Shown here piece after piece: positions 46,619 to 57,792 of a stretch of 64,000 nucleotides of DNA. The notes under the pieces are model-generated. The model was not told the DNA's origin. It ran no database searches and saw nothing but the letters and a program-made list of their open reading frames with translations. How positions within the stretch are numbered: the stretch's first letter is position 1; each line of letters opens with the position of its first letter. Source of the DNA: Homarus americanus. Taxonomy: Eukaryota > Arthropoda > Malacostraca > Decapoda > Nephropidae. The stretch covers positions 1 to 64,000 of the forward strand of contig NW_024754897.1 in NCBI RefSeq assembly GCF_018991925.1, given 5' to 3'. The position numbers and the translations under genes were made by a program.

Positions 46619-47659
46619 GCAGGCCACCTTTACTGTATATACGTCACGAGTCAGAAAAAAAAACAATAAAAACATGACAGCACAGGTGGGCAAATCCGAC
46701 AGGTGAATTCATTGGTTACCGACGACTAGCACATGTGGTGAGGTCAGCAAGGCTCGTTACGACTGGTGGAGCCCATTCAACCAGTCACGGTAGTTAGTGC
46801 TTGAAAGACCTCACAGGAAAAAGTCATAAAGCCTGGTTAATTGAGTTAAAACGAAGTGAAATGACAATATAAAACGGAATTGAAGGAATTGGTGATTTTG
46901 AGATAGAATGAGGTGAATGATGACGGGATTAGGAAAAATTGATTATTTTAGAGGATAGAATGAGGTGAATGGTGACGGGAATAATAGGAATTGATGATTT
47001 TAGAGAATAGAGTGGAAGTATGACATCGGGAATAGCGGGGAGTGATGATGGAATAGGCTGTTGTAAAAAGTTCTTTGAGTGACTCGGTCGGTCAGTCAAC
47101 CAATCAGTCAATCTATCTGTCAACTCAGTAATTGGGTTCAATCAGGTGAAAACGGATATATAAAACCTTGGGAATATTTTGGAAAGTAAACATGATTATA
47201 TACTCATTATATATGACTATAGAAGAGGTCGGTGTTGCCACGTAGAAGAATATGTTATATCAGTATAGCCAAAGTGATATAGGAACATGGTACTAAGCCC
47301 TATAAGAATATGTAAGAGTGTTATAAAAACTATGCTAAAGAGAAACATGGTGGAAATGCTATAGGAGAGTTGTAGTATAGTGGATCATGTAAAGAAAAAG
47401 AAAGTTATATAAAATTGAACTGATATACAAACATGGTAATGATTTATAGTTCATACAGGTATAAGAAAATATTAGAATTATAAAGAAAATAGTTGAAGTG
47501 ATATAGCAGCAAGGTCATAGGTCATATACATAGTAGGATAATAAAGATAGAGGTATAGAAAGGCGAGATAGTGGAGTTGGTGGTCATGGTGAACTGAATA
47601 GACGTAATCAGTTCTTTGGCGAAGGGCGAAGATTGAATGAAAGATAAAGGTGAGGATGG
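46619..47659. other. No gene recognised
   Basis: A direct repeat of about 63 bp (GAATGAGGTGAATGATGACGG-like) is seen at 46907 and 46968. The rest is AT-rich with TATAGGA-type strings. Confidence 0.5.
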
Positions 47660-48040
47660 TACTAGAAACAGAGGTGGGAGGTGGGTGAGGTTGGGGGTGG
47701 GTGAGTTAGGGAGGGTGGGTGAGGTTGGGGAGAGGAGGGTGGGTGAGGTTAGAGGGAGGGTGGGTGAGGTTGGGAGAGGAGAGTTGGGTGAGGTTGGGAG
47801 GAGGTGGGAATGAGAAGAGATGGGGAGGTTGAAGGCGAGGGCAGGGACAAGAGAGGTGTCTAACAGGGAGAGAGAGGGTGTATAATGGGTGGGGAGGGAG
47901 AGAGGGTGTAAGGGGTGAGGAGGAGGGGGTGTATGAGGTGGGGGAGAGGGTGTATAAGAGGTGGGGAGGAGGAGGGAGGGTGTATAAGTGGTGGGGAGGA
48001 GAGAGGAGGGGGTGTATACAGGGGTGGGAGGTGAGGAAGA
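47660..48040. repeat. G-rich minisatellite (GGGTGGGTGAGGTTGGG)
   Basis: Units of 20-25 bp to 47800, then 20-30-bp GGGGAGGAGGGAGGGTGTAT units to 48030. Many GGG runs make G-quadruplexes likely. Confidence 0.9.
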
Positions 48041-48280
48041 GGGACTTGGTGTAAAACTAAGTGCTGGAGTCTTTGGTGGGGAGTGAATAGTCTTATCAAT
48101 TATTTATGGTCAGGTCTTCGTGCCGTCTGTTGCGGATAACACCATTGTTGTTGCCGCTGCTGCATGGGGGCTGAGGAGGTGGGGAGGTGGTGACGGGTGA
48201 AGGAGTGTGTGTGTGTGAGAGAAGTACCTGAAAATAAAATTACACTGGAGGTTTGTATTATATTTTTGCTTTTAATTGGA

Positions 48281-48585
48281 CTCCCCCTTTGTCTCTTCCC
48301 CTCACCTTTTCTCTTCCTTCTCCAGTCATCTTCCCTTTTCTGTCCCCCCTTCCTCTCACCTCTAACCTTTCCTCTCTTCCTTCCCTTCCTTTCCCTCCCT
48401 TTCTTCATTTCCATGCCCTCTTCTTCCTCCTCCTCCTTCTTCTTCTCCCCCTCCCGTTTCCTTCTTCCCTGCCATCTATCTTTCCTCTCTCTCCCTCTCC
48501 TTCCTCCCTCCTCCCCTTCCCTCCCTCCTCCCTTTCTCTCCTTTCTCTCCCCCCTCCCTTCCCCCCCACCCCTGCCATCCCAGAT
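48281..48585. repeat. Polypyrimidine tract
   Basis: CT-rich on the plus strand for about 300 bp, open in several frames on both strands. Confidence 0.88.
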
Positions 48586-49267
48586 CATGAGTTAGGTCAC
48601 TGCCTGGGGTCATTAACACGTCGTCAGAGCAGGTCCTTAGTGTTCACCTTAAGATAATCTCACTACCTGCAGCTCCCAAAGACCTGTTCACACCTCATCA
48701 CGTCCCTCCCTACTTCTATCTTTATCGTTCTTTTTCCTAATTCCTTCTTTATTGTTGTTTTTTCTAATTCCTTTTTTATTGTTGTTTTTCCTAATTCCTT
48801 CTTTATTGTTGCTTTTCCTAATTCCTTCTTTATTGTCATTTTCTATCATTTCCATCTTTGTCTGTCTCTCTTACTATACTTTTTTTTTCTCATGCTCATT
48901 ATTTTTCCTCCTATTTATGTCTTTATTGTTCTTTCTGTTACATCCATTTTTATTTTATGTCACACACCTCACTCCTTCCTTATCGTCAACCCTGCTATTA
49001 CCATCTTTATTGGCCATTTTATTATCTCACACTCCTGACGGTTCTTTTGTCTTCATTGATTGCCACTTCGTCTTATTCCCGTCTTTATTGCCCCCTTTAT
49101 CCTGTCTCCATTTTTATTGTTGTTCATCTCTCGTCTCTTATTGCTCTTACTTGTAATCATTTGTGTTGTTTTTGTCTTTCAAAACAAATAAACAGATGGA
49201 TTTATTTTATTTGTTGCAGTTGATTGTAATAGAGGTTTTGTTTAGTTGTTGTGATGCGGATGTTGAC

Positions 49268-49269
<2 letters not shown>
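48586..49269. other. T-rich low-complexity region
   Basis: 48730-48850 holds about five copies of a 30-bp unit (CTAATTCCTTCTTTATTGTT). After that, pyrimidine-rich unique sequence without a gene. Confidence 0.7.

Positions 49270-49306
<37 letters not shown>
49270..49306. repeat. (TC)n microsatellite
   Basis: About 18 TC repeats. Confidence 0.97.
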
Positions 49307-49310
<4 letters not shown>

Positions 49311-49419
49311 TGACATAAAACAGAGAGAGAGGGAAATAAGTGTGTTAATGTGGCAAGAGTTTTAAGTTCATCTGCGTAAAGTTAGCTCAAGTGAAACTCC
49401 GGAGAAACACCTAACTTCT

Positions 49420-49600
49420 TACCTACCTCCCTTCCTTCCCTCCATCATCCTTCCTTCCCTCCATCACCCCTCCTTTCCTTCCTCCTTCCTCCTTTCACCT
49501 CCTCCTACCTCCCTCCCTCCCTCCATCACCCCTTCCTTCCCTCCATACCCCTCCTTTCCTTCCTCCCCTCCTTTCACCTCCCTCCTCCCTCCATCCCTCC
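49420..49600. repeat. Polypyrimidine minisatellite CTTCCTTCCCTCCATCA
   Basis: A unit of roughly 90 bp is duplicated (49430-49515 and 49516-49600), built of 17-bp subunits. Confidence 0.85.
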
Positions 49601-50373
49601 AAAGACACGTACGACTCGATACACATAATGAGATACTCAGAACCTCATACGATTGATTTTTATTTTTCTCTTAACTTAAGGATCTAGGATTTTTTATAGA
49701 CTCGTAGGTGAAAAATTTCCTCCTAACTTAACTTTACGGACCTGAGATATTCAAGGACCTGTACGTGATTTTTCCTCCACGTTCATTTTAAAATTTCCTC
49801 GTAACTGGATATTTTTTTCCAGCCAGTTTTCGGATTTTCAAAGGTTCGTTTTTTCTCTCAATAACTCCTGCGGATTTGTGCTGGGAATTTCAATGGTTCT
49901 TATGTTAATTTTTTCCTCGTAACTGTATACATCTGGCACTACACTGTGATTCTCAACTATTTATTCCTTTTATTTTTATTGTTCTCGTAAGTCAAGATTT
50001 AAGTTAGTGGTCTTATCTACCTGGTGGAGTTAAGCTATAGCATAAAAACACCTTTAAAATGACATTAACACTACGGTACACTGAGTCTCTTTAACTAGAT
50101 GCGTTCTATTCATCAGCCAAGGGACAGAATCTACATATAGAATCTTCACAAGTCCAAATAGTGATTTTTTTTCACTTAATTTCGTTTTTTTTCTCGAATA
50201 TATGTGTTTTATGGATATAATTGAAGCCGTTTTGATGCAAAAAAAATCTTTGTATTTACGTTGTATTTTTTTTTTTTGTTTCTTTGTTTATTTTTGTGTG
50301 TATTTGTGTTTTATTTTTATTTTTATTTTTATTTGATATTTTGTTTATTTTTGCTTTGTGTTTGAACGTGGAT
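49601..50373. other. No gene recognised
   Basis: AT-rich. 49680-49920 repeats a loose pattern of TTTCCTCxTAACT followed by GGATxTTC at intervals of about 60 bp. Confidence 0.5.
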
Positions 50374-50463
50374 TTGTGTGTGTGTGTGTGTGTATTGTAT
50401 GTGTGTGTATTTTGTGTGTATGTATGTGTGTGTGTGTATATATGTGTGTGTGTGTGTGTGTGT
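50374..50463. repeat. Interrupted (GT)n microsatellite
   Basis: GT runs separated by TATT and TATA segments. Confidence 0.93.
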
Positions 50464-51477
50464 GTTTTTAGACAGTATTGGAGTCGTTTGTATTCTACCA
50501 TGTATAGTTTATTGTCGTATGTTCCTTGTATATTAACTTTTTTGTGGATGATCGCCTCATTATGGTTGGTTTTTAGCCTAAAGTATTATTATAAGACCGT
50601 TTTGTTTATTTAATATTCGTTCGGTTTGTGTTCATTGTTGTATTTATTTTTTAAACTTCTTTTTGTTTAATCCAAGAGTCTGTTGATAAATAGTGAATAG
50701 AAATAGAGAAAATAGAAAGGGATTGAGAAAAACTGAAAATGAATGGGAGAGAGAGAGAGAGATTTAACCACCACTACTATAGTATTATCAACCATTACAG
50801 TAACACCATAACACCCATAAAATAGCACCATTATACCATACAAAACCACATTAAACCATTAAACCCAATCCCATCCAGGTTAAGGGCGTTGCCTTCCTTT
50901 CTGAGTAGAGAATGGCCTTTGTCTTGTTGCTGACATATTCGTGACGTGGGTCTGACATGTCCTGCTGACGAGGCGTAGGTGGGGGGTGGGGTTTATTTCA
51001 CGTAAACAGAGGCGGTCACAGTGACTGACCCTTTGGTATGCCGCTTCCTGGTGATGATGAGGGGAGTGTGCCGCCACTGGTTAATGTGAGGCGCTGTCAC
51101 TCTTTTGTTTGTTGATGTTTTGTGTTTTGTTAAACCCCAGTTACGTTGTGTAGTGGGAGGGAGGGATGATGGGTGGGGATTTGGAAATAATGTTGGTGTT
51201 TTGCGTGCGTCCGTCCAACCATGTGCTTGCATACATCTAGGTTATGAATGCGATGTCTCCTATAGCCGAATTCATCTGGAGACATACAATCTTCTCATCA
51301 TGCGTTGCTTCGTGTGGCTTCGTCAGGTGAAGTCGATTAATTACTTTAGGGAGTTGAGGTCCCCCCCTCCCCCATGTGGAGGTGCCTGACCCACTCAAAC
51401 AGGTAGAGTGGGTAGAAGTGTTAATAAAATAATAAATAGAGTGAAGATAATCAGAGTGATGGATGGATAGGTGTGTA
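50464..51477. other. No gene recognised
   Basis: (GA)n at 50747-50761. ACCATTA-rich repeats at 50770-50870. Confidence 0.5.
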
Positions 51478-51733
51478 CAGTCTCGTTCAAGATTCTTCGA
51501 ACACTGCTGGAGACAGCTGGCAACTCAAGGCCATTTGTTTACTATAGTACGTAGTATAAAATAATCGAAACAACAAAACTCAACCATTAAATTAAGCAAC
51601 GGGGAACTAAGTAACCAATCACCGATCACTTTTACATTTATTCATAATTAATTTTACTACATACTATAGTAAACAAACGGCCTTGAGTTGCCAGCTGTCT
51701 CCATCAGTGTTCGAAGAATCTTGAACGAGACTG
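51478..51733. mobile_element. 256-bp MITE with about 85-bp inverted repeats
   Basis: CAGTCTCGTTCAAGATTCTT at the left and its reverse complement at the right, with pairing extending about 85 bp (through GGAGACAGCTGGCAACTC) and few mismatches. TA flanks both ends (51476-51477, 51734-51735). Non-coding; a Tc1/mariner-type MITE by its CAGTC ends and TA site. Confidence 0.9.
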
Positions 51734-52034
51734 TACATACTTGTAGGTGAAGACCGAGACAAACAGATAGACCAAATGTGTTCAACTGTTCTCACAATAT
51801 TATTAAAGAAAGAAATTTGATTTTCAGAGAATTAGCTGGAATTCTGGTGCAATATTGTGAGTTTTGTCGTTGGTTATGCTTAAGAGGCATTAAGGAAAGG
51901 ATAAATTGTATAATAAGGGTTTCCCGGACACACACACACTAGCTGTCCCACATCATACGTGAGCTGTATAATCTTATATGCCATTGTATTTTTGTACGTG
52001 TTGTTGCTTATGGGAGGACACACACACCCAGCCA

Positions 52035-52185
52035 GGTAACACTACACTACACTACCCTACACTACCTACACTTCCTACACTACACTATACTCCTACACTA
52101 CACTTCCCTACACTACACTACACTTCCCTACTACACTACACTTCTACACACTACACTACCTACACTTTACTATAATTTCACACTA
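52035..52185. repeat. CTACACTACACT repeat
   Basis: Pentameric CTACA/CACTA units with CTTCC interruptions. Confidence 0.93.
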
Positions 52186-52249
52186 CGATACACACTTGCG
52201 CGTATACTCTCATAAACAGGCACTTGATTCTCACTACTCCTACTACTAC

Positions 52250-52290
52250 TTTTTTTAAACGTGGCCTCCAGCCTCCCCAATAGCCACCTT

Positions 52291-52347
<57 letters not shown>

Positions 52348-52424
52348 TTACTACTACTACTATTTTTTTAAACGTGGCCTCCAGCCTTCCCCCAATAACC
52401 ACACCTTCGCCACCATTTAATTAC

Positions 52425-52467
<43 letters not shown>
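52250..52467. repeat. (ACT)n arrays with a duplicated unique insert
   Basis: (ACT)n runs at 52292-52361 and 52428-52467. Two copies of an insert of about 50 bp (TTTTTTTAAACGTGGCCTCC, then AGCCT..CCCCAATA) lie at 52250-52296 and 52363-52417. Confidence 0.92.
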
Positions 52468-52479
52468 ACACACGTCACC

Positions 52480-52735
52480 CCCAGACTCACTCACATCCTC
52501 CCAGTTTTCCGTAGTCTCCCTCACACCCACCCACCCATCCCCTCTCCTCGCCCACCCACCCATCCCCTCCACCCTATCCCCTACCACCCCTACCCACCAC
52601 TCCCTACACACCCACCACCCACCAACCCACCCACCCACGTCACACCAACCCACCCACCCACCCACATACCTACACACCACCCACCCACCTACACCAACCC
52701 ACCCACTAACCCACCCACCCACCACCACCCACCCA
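52480..52735. repeat. CCCACCCA repeat region
   Basis: C-rich CACCCACCCACC and CACTCCCTACACACC mixtures over 250 bp, open in several frames. No gene. Confidence 0.92.
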
Positions 52736-53159
52736 TAAATTTCTGTCCTTCTTTCTCCCATTGACAAATTGAATGTGATTGTCAGGCACTTGGGTGGAAA
52801 ATTGAGTGAATAGACGTTAGATGATATGGCCAGGAAGGTTGAGATATGGAAAGATCCGCGAGATGTGTCAGCAGAGATATTTTGAGATACACGACGGAAA
52901 TGGCGTTAGTGGAGGGTGATGGAACAGGAGGGTGATGGAACGGAGGGTGATGGAAACAACAACAGATGGAGGGAAACGGTTACCGGTACTATATATGGAA
53001 TGGGGGAAGTTAGGTGTTTTTATACAGCTAAATTTGAAGAGAGTTCACTGCTCTCTTTATTCAACACACATGCATCTCCACCCTTGAACCCGAGTGAAAC
53101 AAACCTCTTTTCCACCTGTTCCACTTTCACTACATGTTCCACTTTCACCACCTTATCCA
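52736..53159. other. No gene recognised
   Basis: Includes a short GGAGGGTGATGGAAC triplication at 52911-52950. Confidence 0.6.
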
Positions 53160-53445
53160 CCACCTCTTCTCTCTCCACCACCACCTCCACCACTACCACC
53201 CCTCCACCACCACCACCTCCACCACCACCACCACCAACAATACCTCTACCACCACCACCACCACCACCACCTCCCACCACCACCACCACCACCACCACCT
53301 AAGCCACCTCTACCACCACCACCACCACCTCCACCACTACCACCTCCCACCACCACCACCAACAATACCTCTACCACCACCACACACACCTCCCCCACCA
53401 CCACCACCTCCCCCAACACCACCACCACCACCTCAACACCAGCTC
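53160..53445. repeat. (CCA)n / (CAC)n trinucleotide array
   Basis: Interrupted ACC triplets over 285 bp, with CAACAATACCTCTACC inserts at 53233 and 53361. Open in all frames as poly-Pro, poly-His and poly-Thr. Confidence 0.95.
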
Positions 53446-53519
53446 CTCCAACACCATATTTATCCCTCGCTTCCAACCTGATATACTACCCCGCCATTAC
53501 AACTCCCAGTCTCACGCCA

Positions 53520-53616
53520 TCTCTCTCTCTCTCTCTTCCTCGGAAAATAAAAGACCAAAATAATAATATTAAAAAAAAATGTAAAAAGTTGGGTTATATA
53601 TCAACATTCTTTTCCC

Positions 53617-53652
<36 letters not shown>
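53520..53652. repeat. Two (CT)n runs
   Basis: 53520-53538 and 53621-53652, separated by AT-rich sequence. Confidence 0.94.
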
Positions 53653-53658
<6 letters not shown>

Positions 53659-54298
53659 TTTTATTTTATATTTTTTTTTGTGTGTCAGTTTTGGAGGTGG
53701 GGTGTGTGGGGGGTGATGAGAGTGTAAAGTGAGGGGTGAGGCAGGGGATGGATGTGTACAGTAGGGTGAGGTGTTGGACGGGGATGAAGGTAAGGAATGG
53801 AGGGTGAGGGAATGTAGGATGGGGGATTGTAAGATGAGGGAATGAGAGGTGATGTTTGGAGCAAATCTGAATCTGAAATCCTCTCCTAAAATTATGTTCC
53901 CCTCAACTCCTCCCCCACGTTACCCTACATTCCCCCCTCCATACTTACCGTACTTCCCCCTTCCCCACCTCCCTCCCCCCTCCTAAGTCCGCGAGGAAAG
54001 TGAGGGGTGACATAGACCAATTGAAGGCTAGGGTAGGGTAACTAATGGAGAGGGACAGTGTGATATGGAGGAAAGAGGGTGGGGAGGAGGTGAGGAGAAT
54101 GAGGAGGGAGGTGGGGATGGTGGGAGGAAGGAGGAATGGCAGTCTCTTATTTTTAATCTTCCTTTTGGGTGATATATTGAGAGGGTATTGGAGAGGTTGA
54201 CAATTCTCATCTCTCATCTCTTCCCTCCCCTCCCCCTTTGGAGAATGGGGGGGAGGCTAATGATGAATGGAAAGTTGATCTCCCTCCTCTTTACTTTC
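53653..54298. other. No gene recognised
   Basis: GGTGAGG-rich to 53850, then a short CT-rich and a GGAGG-rich part. No supported ORF. Confidence 0.55.
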
Positions 54299-54730
54299 AA
54301 TCTTCACCTCTCTCTCTCTCTCTCAATCTTTCCCATTCACTGTCAACCTCCCCAGTCCTCTGTTTCTTCCCCTTCTTTCCCCCTCTTCTCCTTCCCTTCT
54401 CCTCCCCGCTTCTCCTCCCCCTTCTCTTTCCCCTATTCTCTACCTCTCTTCTCCTCCCCTCTTCTTCTCCCCCTCTTCTCTGCTCCCCTATTCTCCTCCT
54501 CTCTTCTCCCCTCTTCCCCCCTCTTCTCCTCCCCCGCTTCTCTTTTCCCCTATTCTCCTCCCTCTCTTCCCCCCTCTCCCCCCCTCTTCTCTCCTCCCCC
54601 TTCTCTCCCCTATTCTCCTCCCTCTTCTCCCCTCTTTCACTCCCCTCTTCTCCTCCCCCTTCTCTTTCCCCTATTCTCCTTCCTTTCTTCTCCTCCCCCT
54701 CTTCTTCTCCCCCCTCCTCTCCTCCTTACC
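54299..54730. repeat. Long polypyrimidine minisatellite
   Basis: About 430 bp, almost only C and T, with recurrent CTCCTCCCCCTTCTCTTTCC and CCTATTCTCCTCC blocks at 60-130-bp spacing. Frames of 183 and 202 codons are artefacts. Confidence 0.93.
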
Positions 54731-54837
54731 CCGGGGTAGCTCCTGAAGGTGGGGGTAGTGCCAATGTTATAGCACGTGTTGTGGGTACTGCACTGCCACA
54801 CACACACACACATCTTATGTCATCACTCTTGGCACCC

Positions 54838-54960
54838 TGGTACTAGTTCACCTCCTCCTAGTTAGCTACTGGTGATTCTTGTACTAGTTCATCTCCTGCT
54901 AGTTAACTACTGGTAAGACTTGTACTAGTTCACCTCTTGCTTTGACCTAGTAGTTGGTTA
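54838..54960. repeat. 41-bp tandem repeat with GTACTAGTTC
   Basis: Two full units and a partial one of GTACTAGTTCACCTCCTCCT followed by AGTTAGCTACTGGT. Degenerate CTAGT/TTACTA motifs continue to about 55270. Confidence 0.85.
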
Positions 54961-55460
54961 TCCACTAGTGATAATAAAATACTAATTAATCTTGTATTTG
55001 CCGGCTTACTAGGAACCTTACTAATGCTTGTACCAGTTACTCCTACTGTGACTACCAGCTAGCAATTTCCTACATATCGTACGTACAAGTTTATACTATT
55101 TATTCACCGTGCTAGTAACTATACCTATTGATTATATACTTACTACCGGCTTGACTGGTAATAGCAATTTAACTTTATAACCATTTCTGGACCTATTCAT
55201 TGCTATTAGTTTTACTATTACTTGTCCAACCTGTTAATGACTTACTAGTACCTTAACTAATAAGTGTTAATACTATGTGTATCTGTCTGCTAGTTGTTGC
55301 TATTTGATGGTAATGATAGTTATACTAGTTTACAGGTGTGGTTGGTGTGCATCAGCTGGGTTGTACGAGTACTTACCTGACTTGTTATGTAAATATACTG
55401 TTAGTACCTGTGTGATCCTGGAGACTCTATATCAACACAGGAGATGCGGGTGTTGTCGAT

Positions 55461-55465
<5 letters not shown>
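54961..55465. other. No gene recognised
   Basis: Diffuse TACTAGT-like repetition only. Confidence 0.5.

Positions 55466-55503
<38 letters not shown>
55466..55503. repeat. (TC)n microsatellite
   Basis: About 19 TC repeats. A GA-rich stretch with three (GA)n runs follows at 55569-55710. Confidence 0.97.
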
Positions 55504-55507
<4 letters not shown>

Positions 55508-55784
55508 CGTCTTTGAGAGCTATGGCTGTGTGATAAACATGGTACAGCCATGGCAGATTGACACCTAGAGAGAGAGAGAGAAAGAAGAGGTAGTAGATTG
55601 AGTAAGGGAGCGAGGTGTGTGAGATATAGAAGGATGGAATGAAGAAGAGAAGGAAATGGAATGTGAGAGAGAGAGAGAGAAAGACAGCGTGGAAAAGATA
55701 AAAAAGAGAGAGATAAGATGAAGAAGAAGAAAGAAAATAAGCTAAGGTGATTTAGTGAAGTAAACTGAATCAACAACACATGGA

Positions 55785-55990
55785 AGGTTAGGTTAAGTTA
55801 GGTTAGATTAGGTGGTGGGTGTGGAAGATGAGACTTCTGCTTACCCCATTTTAACCTAATCTAACCCTCTCCCCCAGCCACCTAACCTAACCTCCCCAGT
55901 CACCTATCCTCTACACCTAACCTAACCTCCCCAGCCACCTAACCTAACCTCCCCCCAGCCACCTATCCCCTACTACTAACCTAACCAAAT
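55785..55990. repeat. GGTTA then CCTAACC tract, opposite orientations
   Basis: 55786-55812 reads GGTTAGGTTAAGTTAGGTTA, and 55850-55987 reads repeated CACCTAACCTAACCTCCCCAG. The telomere-like motif is therefore inverted across a spacer of about 40 bp. Confidence 0.85.
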
Positions 55991-56326
55991 GAAATAAGAT
56001 AGAGGAGACTAATCACATGATCTAAAATATCAATATAAACGAGAGAATATTAAAAAAAAATAAAATAAAATATATTACTCTATTTAAACAACGAAATAAA
56101 TAAGAAAATTAATTAATAGCTAAACATTTATTCATATCATAATTACCAATGTTAAAGTGTTTCTTATAACATTTCCTGGGTTAATAAACAGCACTACAAA
56201 ACTTAAACAATGTGTAACTGTATCTCTGGGTGGGTTAAAGAGGCTGTACACGAGACAATGTACCCAGCAGAAAGGATGAGAGAGACGAGGGAAGAGACAG
56301 GTCCTATAATTACTAGGGTAGAGAGT
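55991..56326. other. AT-rich, no gene recognised
   Basis: Short A/T-rich stretch leading into the CRE cluster. Confidence 0.5.
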
Positions 56327-56397
56327 AATTTCCGCTAAAATATAGCATCTAATTAGCAGAATAAGAAGCAATTTCCGCTAACATTACGTGACGTCAG

Positions 56398-56434
<37 letters not shown>

Positions 56435-56481
56435 GTCGTGACGTCATTGTTTGTCACCACCCAGTCTCTCGTGTGACGTCA
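56327..56481 (+). promoter_or_regulatory. Cluster of three perfect CRE (TGACGTCA) sites
   Basis: TGACGTCA at 56389-56396, 56439-56446 and 56474-56481, with a (CT)n run (56401-56430) between the first two. Just upstream, AATTTCCGCTAA occurs twice (about 56328 and 56370). The palindrome binds CREB/ATF bZIP dimers. I see no adjacent gene, so target and direction are unknown. Confidence 0.6.
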
Positions 56482-56628
56482 TTATGTCGAAAGTGTCTTG
56501 AGACTGTACCGTGATTGGATGGTTTCTGGTTCCCCCGTTATGAGGTGAAATAGTGCTTGGTAATTAAGGAACCAGGAACTGTTCATGTCTTAAGTGACTG
56601 TCACCCGGTGTTGGCCTTTTATAATGCC

Positions 56629-56643
56629 CACCATCATCATCAT

Positions 56644-56710
<67 letters not shown>
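56629..56710. repeat. (CAT)n trinucleotide array
   Basis: About 24 ATC triplets with an ACC interruption. Poly-His and poly-Ile frames are artefacts. Confidence 0.97.
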
Positions 56711-56711
<1 letters not shown>

Positions 56712-57530
56712 GTACCACCACCACCCCATCATACACAGTTAATCAACACAGGAAACAACCAGCAATTTTTCACTCACTATAAAATAACCTATTAGCGTCA
56801 CATCAACACCACGTAAACACACAAATGAAACAGTAAAACCTAATTAAAATAATATATATATTCCCTCATATCTCATTGATAGAAATTAATAAAAGGTAAG
56901 AATTTTATTTTCCATTCTCACCTGTGTCGATCATTCGCGTTTGATGGGCACATATTAAAGTGTATATACGCATTAAGAGCGGCATGATATAGGTGTTTCC
57001 CTGTACTAAAATTCCTAGGGTGGTGGGTCAGGGGGTGGGTGGGTGGGTGGGTGAAAGGGTGGGGGAGCAGTTTGAGTGTCGTACTTGCCAGCTAAACGAA
57101 GTGGTTTGAAAATATTACACCTGTAACTTGTGTCTCACCTGTTGCACCTACTCATTAGTCGCCGTCGTGTAGGTAAGAGGTTAGAGACCCCATAGGACTG
57201 CCCAGGTGTTGCTGCATCACATGGGTCTTGGTTATATCAAAGATTCATGTGATATTGTTATTGTTTTTCACTTACATTGTCAAGGTGTGTTTTTGATGTT
57301 TATTATTGCAGTTTATTTTTGTGTCTGGGTTTTAAATGGGAGGCTGTAAGATCCGTTCTCACGTCTCAAGTAAAAGGGGGAAATTTAACGCTGCATCTCT
57401 GAGAATCCGGCCACTGGTCTCCGTGGTTTATGATGACATTTCGTTTACAAACAAAAAAATATTGTAGGGAATGTTGGTTGTGGTATGATTTGTTGGCCAC
57501 ACCTTGTGCTCTTATGTAGGTGTGTGTTGC
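56711..57530. other. No gene recognised; G-quadruplex motif inside
   Basis: 57018-57065 carries a dense series of GGG runs (GGGGGTGGGTGGGTGGGTGG), a strong intramolecular G-quadruplex candidate. Elsewhere no ORF. Confidence 0.7.
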
Positions 57531-57580
57531 CTTCCTTCCTTCCTTCCTTCCTTCCTTCCTTCCTTCCTTCCTTCCTTCCT
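57531..57580. repeat. (TTCC)n microsatellite
   Basis: About 12 TTCC tetramers. Confidence 0.97.
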
Positions 57581-57753
57581 GTGCTGTGGGTTATTTTTGT
57601 ACTTGAGGTGGGCTGTGTTCCTACCTTGTTGTCAGGGATCTATATCACCCTAAGTTCCTATGAGGTGATGTTACCTACTTACGCCTTCTCTATTGACGTG
57701 TCTTTATTTTCACTCCTAGATTAATGTGTTCTCATGTAACACTGCACCGCTAC

Positions 57754-57756
<3 letters not shown>

Positions 57757-57790
<34 letters not shown>
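57757..57790. repeat. (CT)n microsatellite
   Basis: About 17 CT repeats. Confidence 0.97.

Positions 57791-57792
<2 letters not shown>

Noticed and set aside
46332..46677. Long Gly/Arg/Glu and Ser/Pro frames on both strands
   Set aside because: They are translations of a polypyrimidine tract, open on both strands by composition.
53020..53732. Overlapping poly-Pro, poly-His, poly-Val and poly-Gly frames
   Set aside because: Translations of ACC/CCA triplet arrays.
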